From assembly GCA_001899315.1 (NCBI GenBank), contig MOYA01000001.1, forward strand, positions 2,744,529-2,808,528: a stretch of DNA of 64,000 nucleotides. Direction: 5' to 3'. The DNA is from Candidatus Obscuribacter phosphatis (GTDB lineage: Bacteria > Cyanobacteriota > Vampirovibrionia > Obscuribacterales > Obscuribacteraceae). Below are positions 25,707-33,995 of the stretch, piece after piece. The notes beneath the pieces were generated by a model. The model searched no databases, had not been told where the DNA came from, and saw only the letters and a program-made list of their open reading frames with translations. A program made the translations under genes and the position numbers. The first letter of the stretch is position 1; each line of letters starts with the position of its first letter.

Positions 25707-26717
25707 TTACTTATATGTATTGCCGTTCAAAAGCTTTTCTTTGATCTTCTGCAATTTCTCGCGGTCCAGGGTATAGCCGCCGGGTAAGGCTATCGAGCCG
25801 CCGCCGGCGCTGGCAGCACCCTGTTGCCCAGTATATTGCTGCTGCCCCGTATATTGCTGTTGCTGCCCACTATATTGATTTTGGCCGCCGCTCGGCTGGG
25901 TATAGACCGGCTGCTGAGGCACCGGCGCCACGCTGGCATTATTGCCTTGACCAGGCGAATCAGAAGCCAAGTCGTTCAATATTTGCTTGGTCTCGTCATC
26001 CATCATCACTTCAGCTTCGCTGTTCACCCGAGCATAGCCGGCGGGCACGCCGAAATAAGTCGGCGGAATGTCGCAAGTCTGCGACCGATAAGTATCAAGC
26101 ACGGTTTGAGGACTGTTATTGGTGTAAAGAGTAATGCGCAGCGGAAAGGAGCGTGTATTGGGCAGACCATAGGCTCGCGAAATCATGGCTGAGACCTGGG
26201 AAGGCACTTGAATTTCATCAGCCACCCAACAATCGGCGGCATTGACCGACTGACGACGGCCGCCGGCCTTAGAAGATAGGCTGGCATTGCGAATGCTGTA
26301 AGAAGTGGCCTTGAGTCCAGCTACTCCACCTACAGTGCCACTGGCCCATGGTCTTTCAGCCAAACTCTGACCGCGCGAGGCAAATTTCTGATTCAGTTCA
26401 GCCGTCCACTTTTCAAAAGTAGTGCTGTAGAACTGCCTGGTCTTGTCGTTATAGAAAGATACGCTCCAGCCAGGCGCACTGGTGACAACGGTGCAGCCCA
26501 ACTTGGGAGAGACCATCTTTAGCCCGGAAGCGCTGATATAGATGTAGGCATCGCCGAAATTAGTAGACCTCTGGGTGAGCACCCAGCCGCGGTCACCGGC
26601 AAAGGCCGGTGCCAGAGCAGAAAAAAGACCCGCCAAAGCCAGTGACACCGAAAAGACAGCCCCGGAAATTCTAGCCAATGCCCTATCCTCTTTTAGATAC
26701 TCCTGCCTAATATACAA
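25707..26717 (-). CDS. Secreted protein of unknown function with Gln-rich linker
   Basis: 336 aa. A signal peptide with a charged start and hydrophobic core (about 17-40) ends in a likely AFA-GD cleavage site. The mature domain (about 42-245) is beta-rich with two or three Cys, followed by a Gln/Tyr/Gly-rich linker made of QQQYTGQ-like units (about 265-300) and a short basic C-terminal helix. I do not recognise the domain. It lies downstream of, and on the same strand as, the peptide ABC importer genes; 20 bases separate it from the permease gene, so cotranscription is likely. Confidence 0.8.
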   Translation of the reverse strand: MYIRQEYLKEDRALARISGAVFSVSLALAGLFSALAPAFAGDRGWVLTQRSTNFGDAYIYISASGLKMVSPKLGCTVVTSAPGWSVSFYNDKTRQFYSTTFEKWTAELNQKFASRGQSLAERPWASGTVGGVAGLKATSYSIRNASLSSKAGGRRQSVNAADCWVADEIQVPSQVSAMISRAYGLPNTRSFPLRITLYTNNSPQTVLDTYRSQTCDIPPTYFGVPAGYARVNSEAEVMMDDETKQILNDLASDSPGQGNNASVAPVPQQPVYTQPSGGQNQYSGQQQQYTGQQQYTGQQGAASAGGGSIALPGGYTLDREKLQKIKEKLLNGNTYK

Positions 26718-26737
26718 TCAGATCGCAGCAAAAATAG

Positions 26738-27601
26738 CTATTTCCCCTTGCCAAGTCGGGTGCGGGGATCTAAAGCGTCGCGCAGCCCGTCGCCCAAGAA
26801 ATTGAAGGAGAGCACGGTGATAAAGATAAAGAGCGACGGAAAGAAAATGAGATGGGGATGCGCCCTTAGACTGCGCCAACCATCGGAAGCCAGGGTGCCC
26901 CAGGAACAAGCCGGCGGCGAAAGACCCAGTCCGATAAAGCTTAAGGTAGACTCGGAGAGAATCGCCGAAGGGACAGTAAAAGTCAGGGCCACTATAATTG
27001 GTCCGAGGGCATTGGGCAAAAGATGTTTGAGAATGACATTGAGATTGCTCTGCCCCTGGGCGTAAGCGGCTTCGATAAATTCTTCGTTTTTCAATGTGAG
27101 AAACTGAGAACGCACCAACCTGGCAGTCCCCATCCAACTCACCAGCCCTAAGGCTATGAGTATGCCGAAAGTGCCGCGCCCCATAACCACGCCAATTAAG
27201 ATCATGACCAGCAAATCGGGCAAACTGTAGGCGATATCGACGCCTCGCATCATCAGGGCATCAACTTTAGGCGAAGAAAAACCAGCGATTGCCCCGTAAA
27301 CACTGCCAATCAGAAAAGCGGTAAGAGCAGTGGTCAAACCGATGGCAATGGACAACCTGGCACCATATATAATGCGAGCCAAGAGATCACGCCCTAACTC
27401 ATCAGTACCCATCGGATGCAGCCAACTAGGCGCAGCCAAATAGTCCGAACTAGTCTGATCGTAGGCAAAGGGCGTCAACTCCACACCAAAAGCTGACAAA
27501 AGCGCCACTAGACAGATAGCGGCAATCACCGCCAAGCCAAGCACCGCGGTTGGTATCTTCAAAAGTCTTTGCCAGGGCGAGCGATTAGCTGCTGTCATCA
27601 C
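26738..27601 (-). CDS. Peptide ABC transporter permease (DppC/OppC family)
   Basis: 287 aa inner-membrane subunit with six TM segments. An N-terminal extension typical of DppC precedes TM1, and the coupling motif EFIEAAYAQGQSNLNVILKH (the EAA loop) is present near residue 180. It overlaps the DppB-like gene by 4 bases. It imports di- or oligopeptides (or related solutes) together with the neighbouring permease and lipoprotein. Confidence 0.94.
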   Translation of the reverse strand: MMTAANRSPWQRLLKIPTAVLGLAVIAAICLVALLSAFGVELTPFAYDQTSSDYLAAPSWLHPMGTDELGRDLLARIIYGARLSIAIGLTTALTAFLIGSVYGAIAGFSSPKVDALMMRGVDIAYSLPDLLVMILIGVVMGRGTFGILIALGLVSWMGTARLVRSQFLTLKNEEFIEAAYAQGQSNLNVILKHLLPNALGPIIVALTFTVPSAILSESTLSFIGLGLSPPACSWGTLASDGWRSLRAHPHLIFFPSLFIFITVLSFNFLGDGLRDALDPRTRLGKGK

Positions 27602-28515
27602 TCCATCCTCAGCCTGGGGTCAAGCCATTGATAAACTATATCGACAAACATATTGGCGACGATCAAGAGAACGGCAAAGACCATTGTGGTGCCCAAAATC
27701 AAATCATAATCGCGGTTCATGACGGCGGTGATGAAAAAGCGCCCCATACCGGGAATGGCAAAAATATATTCGACCACAAAAGAGCCGGTAATGACGATGG
27801 CAGTCAAAGGACCAAGCACGGTCACCACCGGCATAAGCGAATTGCGCAAGATATGACGCACTATCGTCTTCTCTTCCGACAAGCCCTTAGAGCGGGCTGT
27901 CCGCACCCAATCTTTTTCAACCACTTCCAAAACCGAAGCGCGGGTAAGTCGAGCTAAATAAGCACCAGGAGAGAAAGCAAGCGTCACCGCCGGCAATATC
28001 ACATGCCAGGGACTTTCCCAGAGCCCCACCGGCAAGATGCGCAGCTTGATGGCAAAGACATAAATGAGCACGGCACCGATGACGAAACCCGGCAGAGAAA
28101 CACCCATAGTGGATAGAAACATAGCCAGTACATCTTGCCTTTTGCCCCGGTTGAGGGCAGCGATGGCGCCCAAAGGCACCCCAAAGATTACCGCTAAGCC
28201 GAGGGCGACAATACCTAGCTGGCAAGAGACGGGGAAAGCATCGAAAAGAATATCGTTGACCGTGCGATTGACGTATTTATAGGAAACACCAAGGTCGCCG
28301 CGGCAGAGTCGCCCGATATAAAGGAAGTATTGCTCATGCACCGGCTTATCTAGATGATATTTAGCATTCAAGTTGGCGACAATCTCGGGCGGCAAGCTTT
28401 TCTCGCTGTCAAAAGGCCCCCCGGGGACAATGCGCACCAGAGCAAAAGTAAGCGATGCCACTATAAGTAGTACCGGTATAGACATCAAAATTCGGCGTAT
28501 TATCAGAGAGAACAT
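27598..28515 (-). CDS. Peptide ABC transporter permease (DppB/OppB family)
   Basis: 305 aa from the chosen start. The protein begins MFSLIIRRILMSIPVLLIV, the canonical DppB N-terminus, and carries six TM segments with the EAA-loop stretch KDWVRTARSKGLSEEKTIVR. ATG 28515 overlaps the stop codon of the binding-protein gene as TAATG, which sets the start; a longer frame would run into that gene and lacks family similarity. Confidence 0.94.
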   Translation of the reverse strand: MFSLIIRRILMSIPVLLIVASLTFALVRIVPGGPFDSEKSLPPEIVANLNAKYHLDKPVHEQYFLYIGRLCRGDLGVSYKYVNRTVNDILFDAFPVSCQLGIVALGLAVIFGVPLGAIAALNRGKRQDVLAMFLSTMGVSLPGFVIGAVLIYVFAIKLRILPVGLWESPWHVILPAVTLAFSPGAYLARLTRASVLEVVEKDWVRTARSKGLSEEKTIVRHILRNSLMPVVTVLGPLTAIVITGSFVVEYIFAIPGMGRFFITAVMNRDYDLILGTTMVFAVLLIVANMFVDIVYQWLDPRLRME

Positions 28516-30263
28516 TATTTGTTTGATTCTCCCACTTCTACGGTTTTGAAAAACTGAAAGTCTAGAGGGTTGACGGCAATGCCTTTCACCCAGGGCTTGA
28601 CCATAATGTTTTGAGTGGCTAGATAAGCAGGAACAATGGGGACGGCATCCCGGCAAAGCATAACATCGGCTTTCTGATAGAGAGCTTTTCTTTTCTCTTT
28701 ATCTTGCTCGCCTTCGGCTTGTTCAATCAAATTATCATAGTCTTGACTATGCCACCGCGTATGGTTATTGCCGTTGAAAGTGGTAAAGAGATTCATAAAG
28801 GTCTCTGGGTCAGGGAAATCGGCCCCCCAAGAATCGCGGAACATCTGGGGCGGGTCTTTACGGGTAGTGGCTAGATAGACCTTCCATTCTTGATTGACCA
28901 GATCAATTTTGACGCCTAAATTGCGCTTCAATTCATCTTGCGTAGCTTCCACCACAAGCCGCACATCTTCGCGATTGGGATAGAGCAATTTGGTCTCCGG
29001 AAAGCCCTTGCCGCCCGGAAAACCGGCTTCACTCAAAAGTCGCCTTGCCGCTGCCACATCGAAAGAAAGACCGCAGCCGTCCCCACCCAAGGCTGGAGGA
29101 ATCCAGCTATTGGTCGGTCTTTCGCCGCGGCGCAAGATTTTGGGAAAGACATTACGATTGATGGCCATGGCAAAAGCTTTACGCACCCGCACATCATCAA
29201 AGGGTTTCTTACTGACGTTGAAAGCCAGATAATAAGCCCTCAATAGCGGAAAGTTGCGGTATTCGGGCGAGGACCGATAACGCTCGACATCAGGAGTAGA
29301 AAAGGAACGATTATCGACAAAGTCGAGTTCATTGTTTTCATAAAGAGCAAAGGCAGTTGAAGCCTCCGGCACCATGAACATTTTGATTTTGGAGAGAGCC
29401 GGTCTGCCTTCAAAAAATTTCTCGTTGGCATCAAGCTCGATTTTGTACTCATGCTGCCATTTAGCCAACTTGAATGGTCCATTGGTGACTAAATGTTCGG
29501 GCTCGGTCCAACGGTCGCCAAACTGCTCGACTATATCTTTCCTTTGGGGAAAAGTTGGACAGAAAGCAGTGAGATAAATAAAGTATGCGGCTGGTTTGCT
29601 CAGCTTCACTTCAAAAGTTTTTGCATCGATCGCCTTCAGTCCGACCTTGCTAAAGTCGCGAATTTTACCGGTGTTGAAATCGCGCGCCCCCTCTATATCG
29701 TAGAGAAAGAAGGCATACTGCGCAGCCGTTTCCGGTTTGAGCAAACGCCGCCAGGCAAACTCGAAATCATAGGCGGTAACCGGCTTGCCGTCGGTCCAAG
29801 TGACACCATCGCGCAGATGAAACAAATAGCGCCGACCACCGTCGAGCACATCCCAACTGGCTGCACAAGAGGGTTTCACCTCTAAATCATTGGTGTACTG
29901 GGTGAGGCCGACCATGAGATTGGAAACCACATCAAAAGAGGTGGAATCGGTTGAAGTGTGCCAGTCAAGACCAGGAGGCTCGGTGCCGAGATTGATGCGC
30001 AGCACCTTGTCTTCGTAAGGTTTGCGCAGCGCCAAAGGTGAACCACTAGAGTTAATTGCATTATCGCCACAAGCAGTCAGTAATGTTGGGGCAAGAAACA
30101 AGAGAAAAAGCGGAGCCATATATAGAGGTAGCCGACTGACAACCCACCCTTGAGACGCTTTACAGCCCGGCTCTGCGAGAAATAACTTAACGAAAGAAAT
30201 TAAAAAGCGGTCATCTTTCGCCGGTCTATTGCTCTTCCTCAGAGCTGCTTTATTTACCCCCAC
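28515..30263 (-). CDS. Peptide ABC transporter substrate-binding lipoprotein (SBP_bac_5)
   Basis: Up to 582 aa. A lipobox LTAC at about residues 62-65 marks lipid attachment and membrane anchoring. The mature protein has the family-5 layout with the ...GLTWTDG-like strand VTWTDGKPVTAYDFEFAWRR and a C-terminal ADFPDP segment. The frame opens at GTG 30263; ATG 30119 would give a more usual lipoprotein signal peptide of about 17 residues and may be the true start, although neither has a clear Shine-Dalgarno. First gene of the importer operon. No ATPase genes (DppD/DppF) follow. Confidence 0.9.
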   Translation of the reverse strand: MGVNKAALRKSNRPAKDDRFLISFVKLFLAEPGCKASQGWVVSRLPLYMAPLFLLFLAPTLLTACGDNAINSSGSPLALRKPYEDKVLRINLGTEPPGLDWHTSTDSTSFDVVSNLMVGLTQYTNDLEVKPSCAASWDVLDGGRRYLFHLRDGVTWTDGKPVTAYDFEFAWRRLLKPETAAQYAFFLYDIEGARDFNTGKIRDFSKVGLKAIDAKTFEVKLSKPAAYFIYLTAFCPTFPQRKDIVEQFGDRWTEPEHLVTNGPFKLAKWQHEYKIELDANEKFFEGRPALSKIKMFMVPEASTAFALYENNELDFVDNRSFSTPDVERYRSSPEYRNFPLLRAYYLAFNVSKKPFDDVRVRKAFAMAINRNVFPKILRRGERPTNSWIPPALGGDGCGLSFDVAAARRLLSEAGFPGGKGFPETKLLYPNREDVRLVVEATQDELKRNLGVKIDLVNQEWKVYLATTRKDPPQMFRDSWGADFPDPETFMNLFTTFNGNNHTRWHSQDYDNLIEQAEGEQDKEKRKALYQKADVMLCRDAVPIVPAYLATQNIMVKPWVKGIAVNPLDFQFFKTVEVGESNK

Positions 30264-30371
30264 GCCCCAACAAGCCTCAAAAACCCAAGTCTCCCCTTTG
30301 TTTACTTATCGCCATCTCATATCGAGCCCCAGCCGGTGCGGTCTATGTGCGACCCGACTATTCTAGCTTTA

Positions 30372-30401
30372 TTGACAGTTTTTCGGGCTGCTGGATATAC
30401 T
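30372..30401 (+). promoter_or_regulatory. Sigma70-type promoter for the rpmG-trnW-secE-nusG-rplKA unit
   Basis: TTGACA (30372-30377), an 18-bp spacer and TATACT (30396-30401) form a near-consensus promoter. Transcription would start near 30408, giving a leader of about 125 bases before rpmG. The 30264-30531 gap holds no gene otherwise. Confidence 0.8.
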
Positions 30402-30409
30402 CTATCGAC

Positions 30410-30428
30410 GCCTCCGAGGAGGCCTTTT
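30410..30428 (+). terminator. Terminator-like hairpin right after the promoter
   Basis: GCCTCC (30410-30415) and GGAGGC (30418-30423) form a GC-rich stem followed by CTTTTT. It begins within a few bases of the expected transcription start of the upstream promoter, too early for normal termination of that transcript. It may stop + strand transcripts coming from upstream, or act as a 5' stabilising hairpin. Confidence 0.5.
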
Positions 30429-30531
30429 TGGTTTGCGTTCTTTTTTTTAGTGCGCAAGTCATTAGCAAAACTGTCCGATACTTGTCGGTAATTCACCCGT
30501 TACCTGTGCGTTATACAGGGGGAGTTGGAAC

Positions 30532-30699
30532 ATGGCTAAGAAAGATGATCGCATCATCATCACTCTGGCTTGTGGAGAGTGCAAAAGACGCAACTACACA
30601 ACCATGAAGAATAAGAGAAACGATCCCGAAAGGCTCAACATCAACAAATACTGCAAATTCTGCCGTAAGAGCGTTGAGCACAAAGAAACCAAGAAATAA
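30532..30699 (+). CDS. rpmG: 50S ribosomal protein L33
   Basis: 55 aa ribosomal protein, too short for many gene callers. It begins [20 protein letters not shown] and has two CxxC pairs (Cys14/Cys17 and Cys41/Cys44), so it is the zinc-binding form. GGGGGAG upstream of ATG 30532 gives a good ribosome site. First gene of the tRNA-Trp/secE/nusG cluster, a conserved bacterial order. Confidence 0.97.
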   Translation: MAKKDDRIIITLACGECKRRNYTTMKNKRNDPERLNINKYCKFCRKSVEHKETKK

Positions 30700-30706
30700 G
30701 CACTGA

Positions 30707-30752
30707 CTGGTTTCTGCCGGCGCCTCAAGCGCAGATAAGAGGCGGAAACCAG
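30707..30752 (+). other. Long bulged stem-loop between rpmG and tRNA-Trp
   Basis: CTGGTTTC (30707-30714) pairs with GAAACCAG (30745-30752) and CGCCTC (30721-30726) with GAGGCG (30739-30744), leaving a 6-base bulge (30715-30720) and a 12-base loop. No T-run follows, so it is not an intrinsic terminator. A processing site that separates L33 mRNA from the tRNA is the simplest reading. Confidence 0.65.
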
Positions 30753-30780
30753 CTAGGCAAAGGCCCGTATGGGTCTTCAA

Positions 30781-30851
30781 GCGCCCTTAGTTTAATGGTA
30801 AAACGGGGGTCTCCAAAACCTTTGATGAGGGTTCGATTCCTTCAGGGCGCG
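30781..30851 (+). tRNA. trnW: tRNA-Trp (CCA anticodon)
   Basis: 71 bases. Acceptor stem GCGCCCT/AGGGCGC with discriminator G, D-arm, anticodon loop CTCCAAA giving CCA (Trp), a 4-base variable loop and T-arm GAGGG-TTCGATT-CCTTC. The 3' CCA is not encoded. It sits between rpmG and secE, the classical location. Confidence 0.97.
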
Positions 30852-30860
30852 AATTTATAA

Positions 30861-31193
30861 ATGGTGAACGCTGAACCTATGGCAAACCAAAACATGACAG
30901 TAACCGCACCCTCCGAACAAGAACCGGGCAAAGAGCCAAAGAAACCGCAGGCTGAAAAAGAAGCCTCAGGCATCAAGGCCATAGCTCAGTTCATGAAAGA
31001 GGTTGCCATAGAGCACCGCAAAATCACCTGGCCCGATCGCCGTCAAATCGTGCGTGAAACCTGGAGCGTAATCTTCCTGGTCTCGGCCATCACCGTCATG
31101 GTGCTGGGCATCGACTGGGTTCTCGGACACGTCATATTCGGTCCGCTTGAGCACTGGGCAAGACTGCACGGAGCCGGAGTGGGCAGAGGTTAA
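30861..31193 (+). CDS. secE: Preprotein translocase subunit SecE
   Basis: 110 aa. A polar N-terminal extension (about 1-40) is followed by the amphipathic helix FMKEVAIEHRKITWPDRRQI and one TM helix (about 72-95), the minimal SecE form of most bacteria and cyanobacteria. It stabilises SecY in the inner membrane. ATG 30861 is only 9 bases after the tRNA end; ATG 30879 is an alternative start. Neither has a strong Shine-Dalgarno. Confidence 0.96.
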   Translation: MVNAEPMANQNMTVTAPSEQEPGKEPKKPQAEKEASGIKAIAQFMKEVAIEHRKITWPDRRQIVRETWSVIFLVSAITVMVLGIDWVLGHVIFGPLEHWARLHGAGVGRG

Positions 31194-31210
31194 GGAGCAA
31201 ACTAAAGACA

Positions 31211-31771
31211 ATGGGCTTTATCAAGACTGACGGTCAAAGACGCTGGTATGCAGTACAAACTGCATCCGGTCACGAGAACAAAGTGAAGGAGCACATCGAA
31301 AAGCGCATCCTCACTATGGGCGCTCAAGATCGTATCTTCGGAGTTATCGTGCCGGAGAAAATGGTGACCAAAGTCAAAGACGGCAAACGCGTGGAGAAGC
31401 GCGAACGCGAATATCCCGGCTATGTTTTCGTCGAAATGATCCTTGACGATGATTCCTGGAGAGTCGTAAGAGAAGCTCCCGGAGTAACTAAGTATGTCGG
31501 CGCCGGTAAGAAACCGACACCAGTTCAAGATTCTGAGATTCGCAAAATCTTGAGACGTCAGATGGCTATGACCGGCATGAAGGGCAAGAAGCCCGCCGCT
31601 ATCGACGTCAAAGTGGGCGATTACGTTCGCATAACCGGCGGACCATTCGCAGACTTTACCGGAGAAGTTACAGAAGTAAACTTGGAAAGAGAGAGAATCA
31701 AGGCTTCTGTTATCATCTTCGGACGTGCTACTCCAGTCGAGCTGGAGTTCAACCAGGTTATAAAAGTGTAA
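31211..31771 (+). CDS. nusG: Transcription termination/antitermination protein NusG
   Basis: 186 aa. An NGN domain with RWYAVQTASGHENKVKEHIE at the N-terminus binds RNA polymerase, and the C-terminal KOW domain contains GDYVRITGGPFADFTG. Length is standard with no inserted domain. AAGGAG lies upstream of ATG 31211. In secE-nusG-rplK order. Confidence 0.97.
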   Translation: MGFIKTDGQRRWYAVQTASGHENKVKEHIEKRILTMGAQDRIFGVIVPEKMVTKVKDGKRVEKREREYPGYVFVEMILDDDSWRVVREAPGVTKYVGAGKKPTPVQDSEIRKILRRQMAMTGMKGKKPAAIDVKVGDYVRITGGPFADFTGEVTEVNLERERIKASVIIFGRATPVELEFNQVIKV

Positions 31772-31856
31772 ATGTGGTGGACGCTTAGGCGCATCTACCA
31801 TATGATCCATAATTCGACCAATCAGATATACAGCAAAGCAAGTTAGGTAGAGAACC

Positions 31857-32279
31857 GTGAAAAAGGTAGTAGGTAAGGTAAAACTTCAAATTCAAGCTGG
31901 CAAAGCCAACCCGGCACCGCCTATCGGTCCGGCTCTCGGTCAGCACGGCGTCAACATCATGCAGTTCTGCAAAGAGTACAACGCCAAGACACAAGACAAA
32001 GCTGGCTCGGTAGTACCAGTCGAAATCACAGTATACGAAGATCGCTCCTTCGACTTCGTTCTCAAAACTCCTCCGGCTGCCGAACTTATTAAGAAAGCCG
32101 CCAATGTGGAAAAAGGCTCGGCGGCTCCCAACAAAAACAAAGTTGGCACTCTGAGCAGAGCTAAAGTCACCGAAATCGCCAAGGTGAAAATGCCCGACCT
32201 CAACGCCACCACCCTGGAAGCTGCTGAAAGCATGATTCAGGGCACCGCAAGAAATATGGGAATCACCATCGTCGACTAA
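31857..32279 (+). CDS. rplK: 50S ribosomal protein L11
   Basis: 140 aa. The N-terminal domain has the [20 protein letters not shown] loop, and the C-terminal RNA-binding domain ends with the family signature of the 23S rRNA GTPase-centre binder. GTG start at 31857 with AGGTAGAG upstream. 85 bases follow nusG. Confidence 0.97.
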   Translation: MKKVVGKVKLQIQAGKANPAPPIGPALGQHGVNIMQFCKEYNAKTQDKAGSVVPVEITVYEDRSFDFVLKTPPAAELIKKAANVEKGSAAPNKNKVGTLSRAKVTEIAKVKMPDLNATTLEAAESMIQGTARNMGITIVD

Positions 32280-32332
32280 GACGAGACAAATTAAGTACGA
32301 GAAATCAAAGCAACCATCAGGGAATTTCAAAA

Positions 32333-33055
32333 ATGGCTACGCTCACCAAAAGACGCAAAAAGCTTGATACCTTCTATAAAGAGCACAACCAGGCTGTAAA
32401 TGCCGAAGAAGCTATCAAAGCTCTCAAGAAAGAGAACTCTGTCAAATTCGACCAGACCGTCGAAGTTCATTTCAAACTAGGCGTCAACCCTAAACTCAAC
32501 GATCAGCAAGTTCGCTCCACCGTCAACCTACCCGGTGGTACCGGTAAGGAAGTGCGCGTGGCAGTTGTAGCCAAAGGCGACAAATTGAAAGAAGCCGAAG
32601 CTTCCGGCGCCGATCATTTCGGAGCCGAAGAACTGGTTGAGAAAATCGGTGCTGGTTTCCTCGATTTCGACAAATTGGTCGCCACTCCCGACGCCATGGC
32701 CATGCTCTCCAAAATGGGTAAAATCCTGGGTCCGAAAGGCCTCATGCCCAACCCCAAAGATGGCACAGTTACCTTCGATGTCGGCAAAACCGTTAAAGAA
32801 TTGAAAGCCGGTAAAGTATCTTTCCGCGCTGAAAAAGACGGCGGTATCGTGCAGATGGCTATCGGCAAACTTTCCTTTGATGATGCCAGACTTTTGAAAA
32901 ACTTGGCTGCAGTAGTCGACCAAGTGCAGAAGGTCAAGCCCTCATCGGTAAAAGGCACCTATATCAAATCTGTTTATGTCAGCACCACAATGGGTCCCGG
33001 CGTTAAGCTCGATTTGAATACTTTGCAAGACCTATCTAAAGCAGCCACTGCTTAG
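32333..33055 (+). CDS. rplA: 50S ribosomal protein L1
   Basis: 240 aa. Two-domain L1 with the central segment KMGKILGPKGLMPNPKDGTV, the classical signature. It forms the L1 stalk and in many bacteria represses its own operon by binding mRNA. It is the last gene of the cluster here; a strong terminator follows at once, and rplJ/rplL are not present. Confidence 0.97.
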   Translation: MATLTKRRKKLDTFYKEHNQAVNAEEAIKALKKENSVKFDQTVEVHFKLGVNPKLNDQQVRSTVNLPGGTGKEVRVAVVAKGDKLKEAEASGADHFGAEELVEKIGAGFLDFDKLVATPDAMAMLSKMGKILGPKGLMPNPKDGTVTFDVGKTVKELKAGKVSFRAEKDGGIVQMAIGKLSFDDARLLKNLAAVVDQVQKVKPSSVKGTYIKSVYVSTTMGPGVKLDLNTLQDLSKAATA

Positions 33056-33070
33056 TCCAAATAAATTTCA

Positions 33071-33106
33071 AAGAAAAGAGGCTCGGAATTCCGAGCCTCT
33101 TTTCTT
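33071..33106. terminator. Perfect 36-bp palindromic bidirectional terminator
   Basis: AAGAAAAGAGGCTCGG is followed by AATT and its exact complement, so all 18 base pairs match. The A-run before and T-run after the stem make it an intrinsic terminator on both strands. It lies between rplA (+) and the convergent TadE-like gene (-), ending both. Confidence 0.92.
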
Positions 33107-33125
33107 ACTGCACCGTGCCTATAGC

Positions 33126-33635
33126 CTATGGTCCCCCGGCAGTATTGGGAACCACATAAGTGAATGGATAGGTCTGCCTGGCCTGGAAGGTGAGAGGCGC
33201 CCCACCCGAATAGGCATAGTGCACCACAAAGGGCTTGATATCAACCTGGGTGACAACTGAGACCGTGCCGCTGACCGGCCCGCCGAAATTGGCTTTCATG
33301 GCGGTTATCTGAGCCGGGCTTATTGTGGAAGTGCAACTTTGCAATTGAAAGTTAGAAAGCATGGAACTGCCCTGAGCATTAGCCCTGGCAACAATGGCCT
33401 GGGCTCGTTTATTGCAGTCGGTGGGATCACCAATTGAAGCCACGCGGGCGGCTTCTCGGCAAGTAGCATCGTTGATTTGCACACCGATTACTATGACGGC
33501 GAGGTCAAAGAGGCAAAGAATTATCGGAACCAAGATAATCAAGCCGGCCACAAGCTCCACAGACGATTGCCCTTTGGCTTTCGTTCTTCTGCCGGCGTTT
33601 CTATCTAGGTTATCTAAGGTAACTGACTTAAACAT
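33126..33635 (-). CDS. TadE-like pseudopilin/pilus assembly protein
   Basis: 169 aa. A short basic cytoplasmic segment with RTKAKGQSSVELVAG precedes one hydrophobic helix (about 27-52) and a Ser/Thr/Pro-rich extracytoplasmic domain with a Cys pair. The G-x4-E-L pattern (Glu near residue 27) followed by a long hydrophobic helix is the TadE/TadF signature of minor pilins in tight-adherence systems. No CpaB-F/TadA genes lie nearby, so it is an orphan; function in adhesion or secretion is inferred. Confidence 0.75.
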   Translation of the reverse strand: MFKSVTLDNLDRNAGRRTKAKGQSSVELVAGLIILVPIILCLFDLAVIVIGVQINDATCREAARVASIGDPTDCNKRAQAIVARANAQGSSMLSNFQLQSCTSTISPAQITAMKANFGGPVSGTVSVVTQVDIKPFVVHYAYSGGAPLTFQARQTYPFTYVVPNTAGGP

Positions 33636-33995
33636 TGCGCTCCAATATTGAAAGACTAGTCAAGAATTTAGTGCAGGTACCAATGCCTTGTGCAAAGTAG
33701 ATTCAAGATCTGATTCCAGCTTGGTCTGCCGAGGGTGCGCACCCCCGATTATTAACCCCAACTAACCTTATTATTCCACCAAACTTCTATATGTGAAACC
33801 CCCCACTATATTTTAATGCTGACTGTCTCGCCTTGGTTTGAGAGACTGCCACTGTATTCAGTATCACTTTTAATCACGGACAAGGTTGGCCGACTGAAAA
33901 CACAGTCTAGATTAAATGATGGGCAATAGTGGTATGACTATAAGCATAGGTCTTAAATTGACTGTCGGGGAAACAGTTTAGACTGGGGGTTTGAT
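33636..33995. promoter_or_regulatory. Divergent intergenic region between two TadE-like genes
   Basis: 360 bp without a gene. A possible promoter for the rightward gene is TTGACT (33958-33963) with TAGACT (33979-33984), but the 15-bp spacer is short and the start would fall almost on the ATG. CAGTCTA (33903-33909) and TAGACTG (33979-33985) form a 7-bp inverted pair, and GACTGTC occurs twice, which could be operator half-sites. A 21-codon frame from ATG 33916 has no ribosome site and is not called. Confidence 0.45.

Noticed and set aside
30347-30607. An 86-codon + strand frame across the rpmG promoter and start
   Set aside because: It overlaps rpmG out of frame, has no ribosome site and covers the promoter; the rpmG protein explains the region.
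31202-31810. A 202-codon - strand frame over nusG
   Set aside because: It is antisense to a well-defined nusG gene and has no homology or ribosome site.
33916-33981. A 21-codon leader frame before the rightward TadE-like gene
   Set aside because: No Shine-Dalgarno and a common sequence; kept only as a remark in the intergenic entry.
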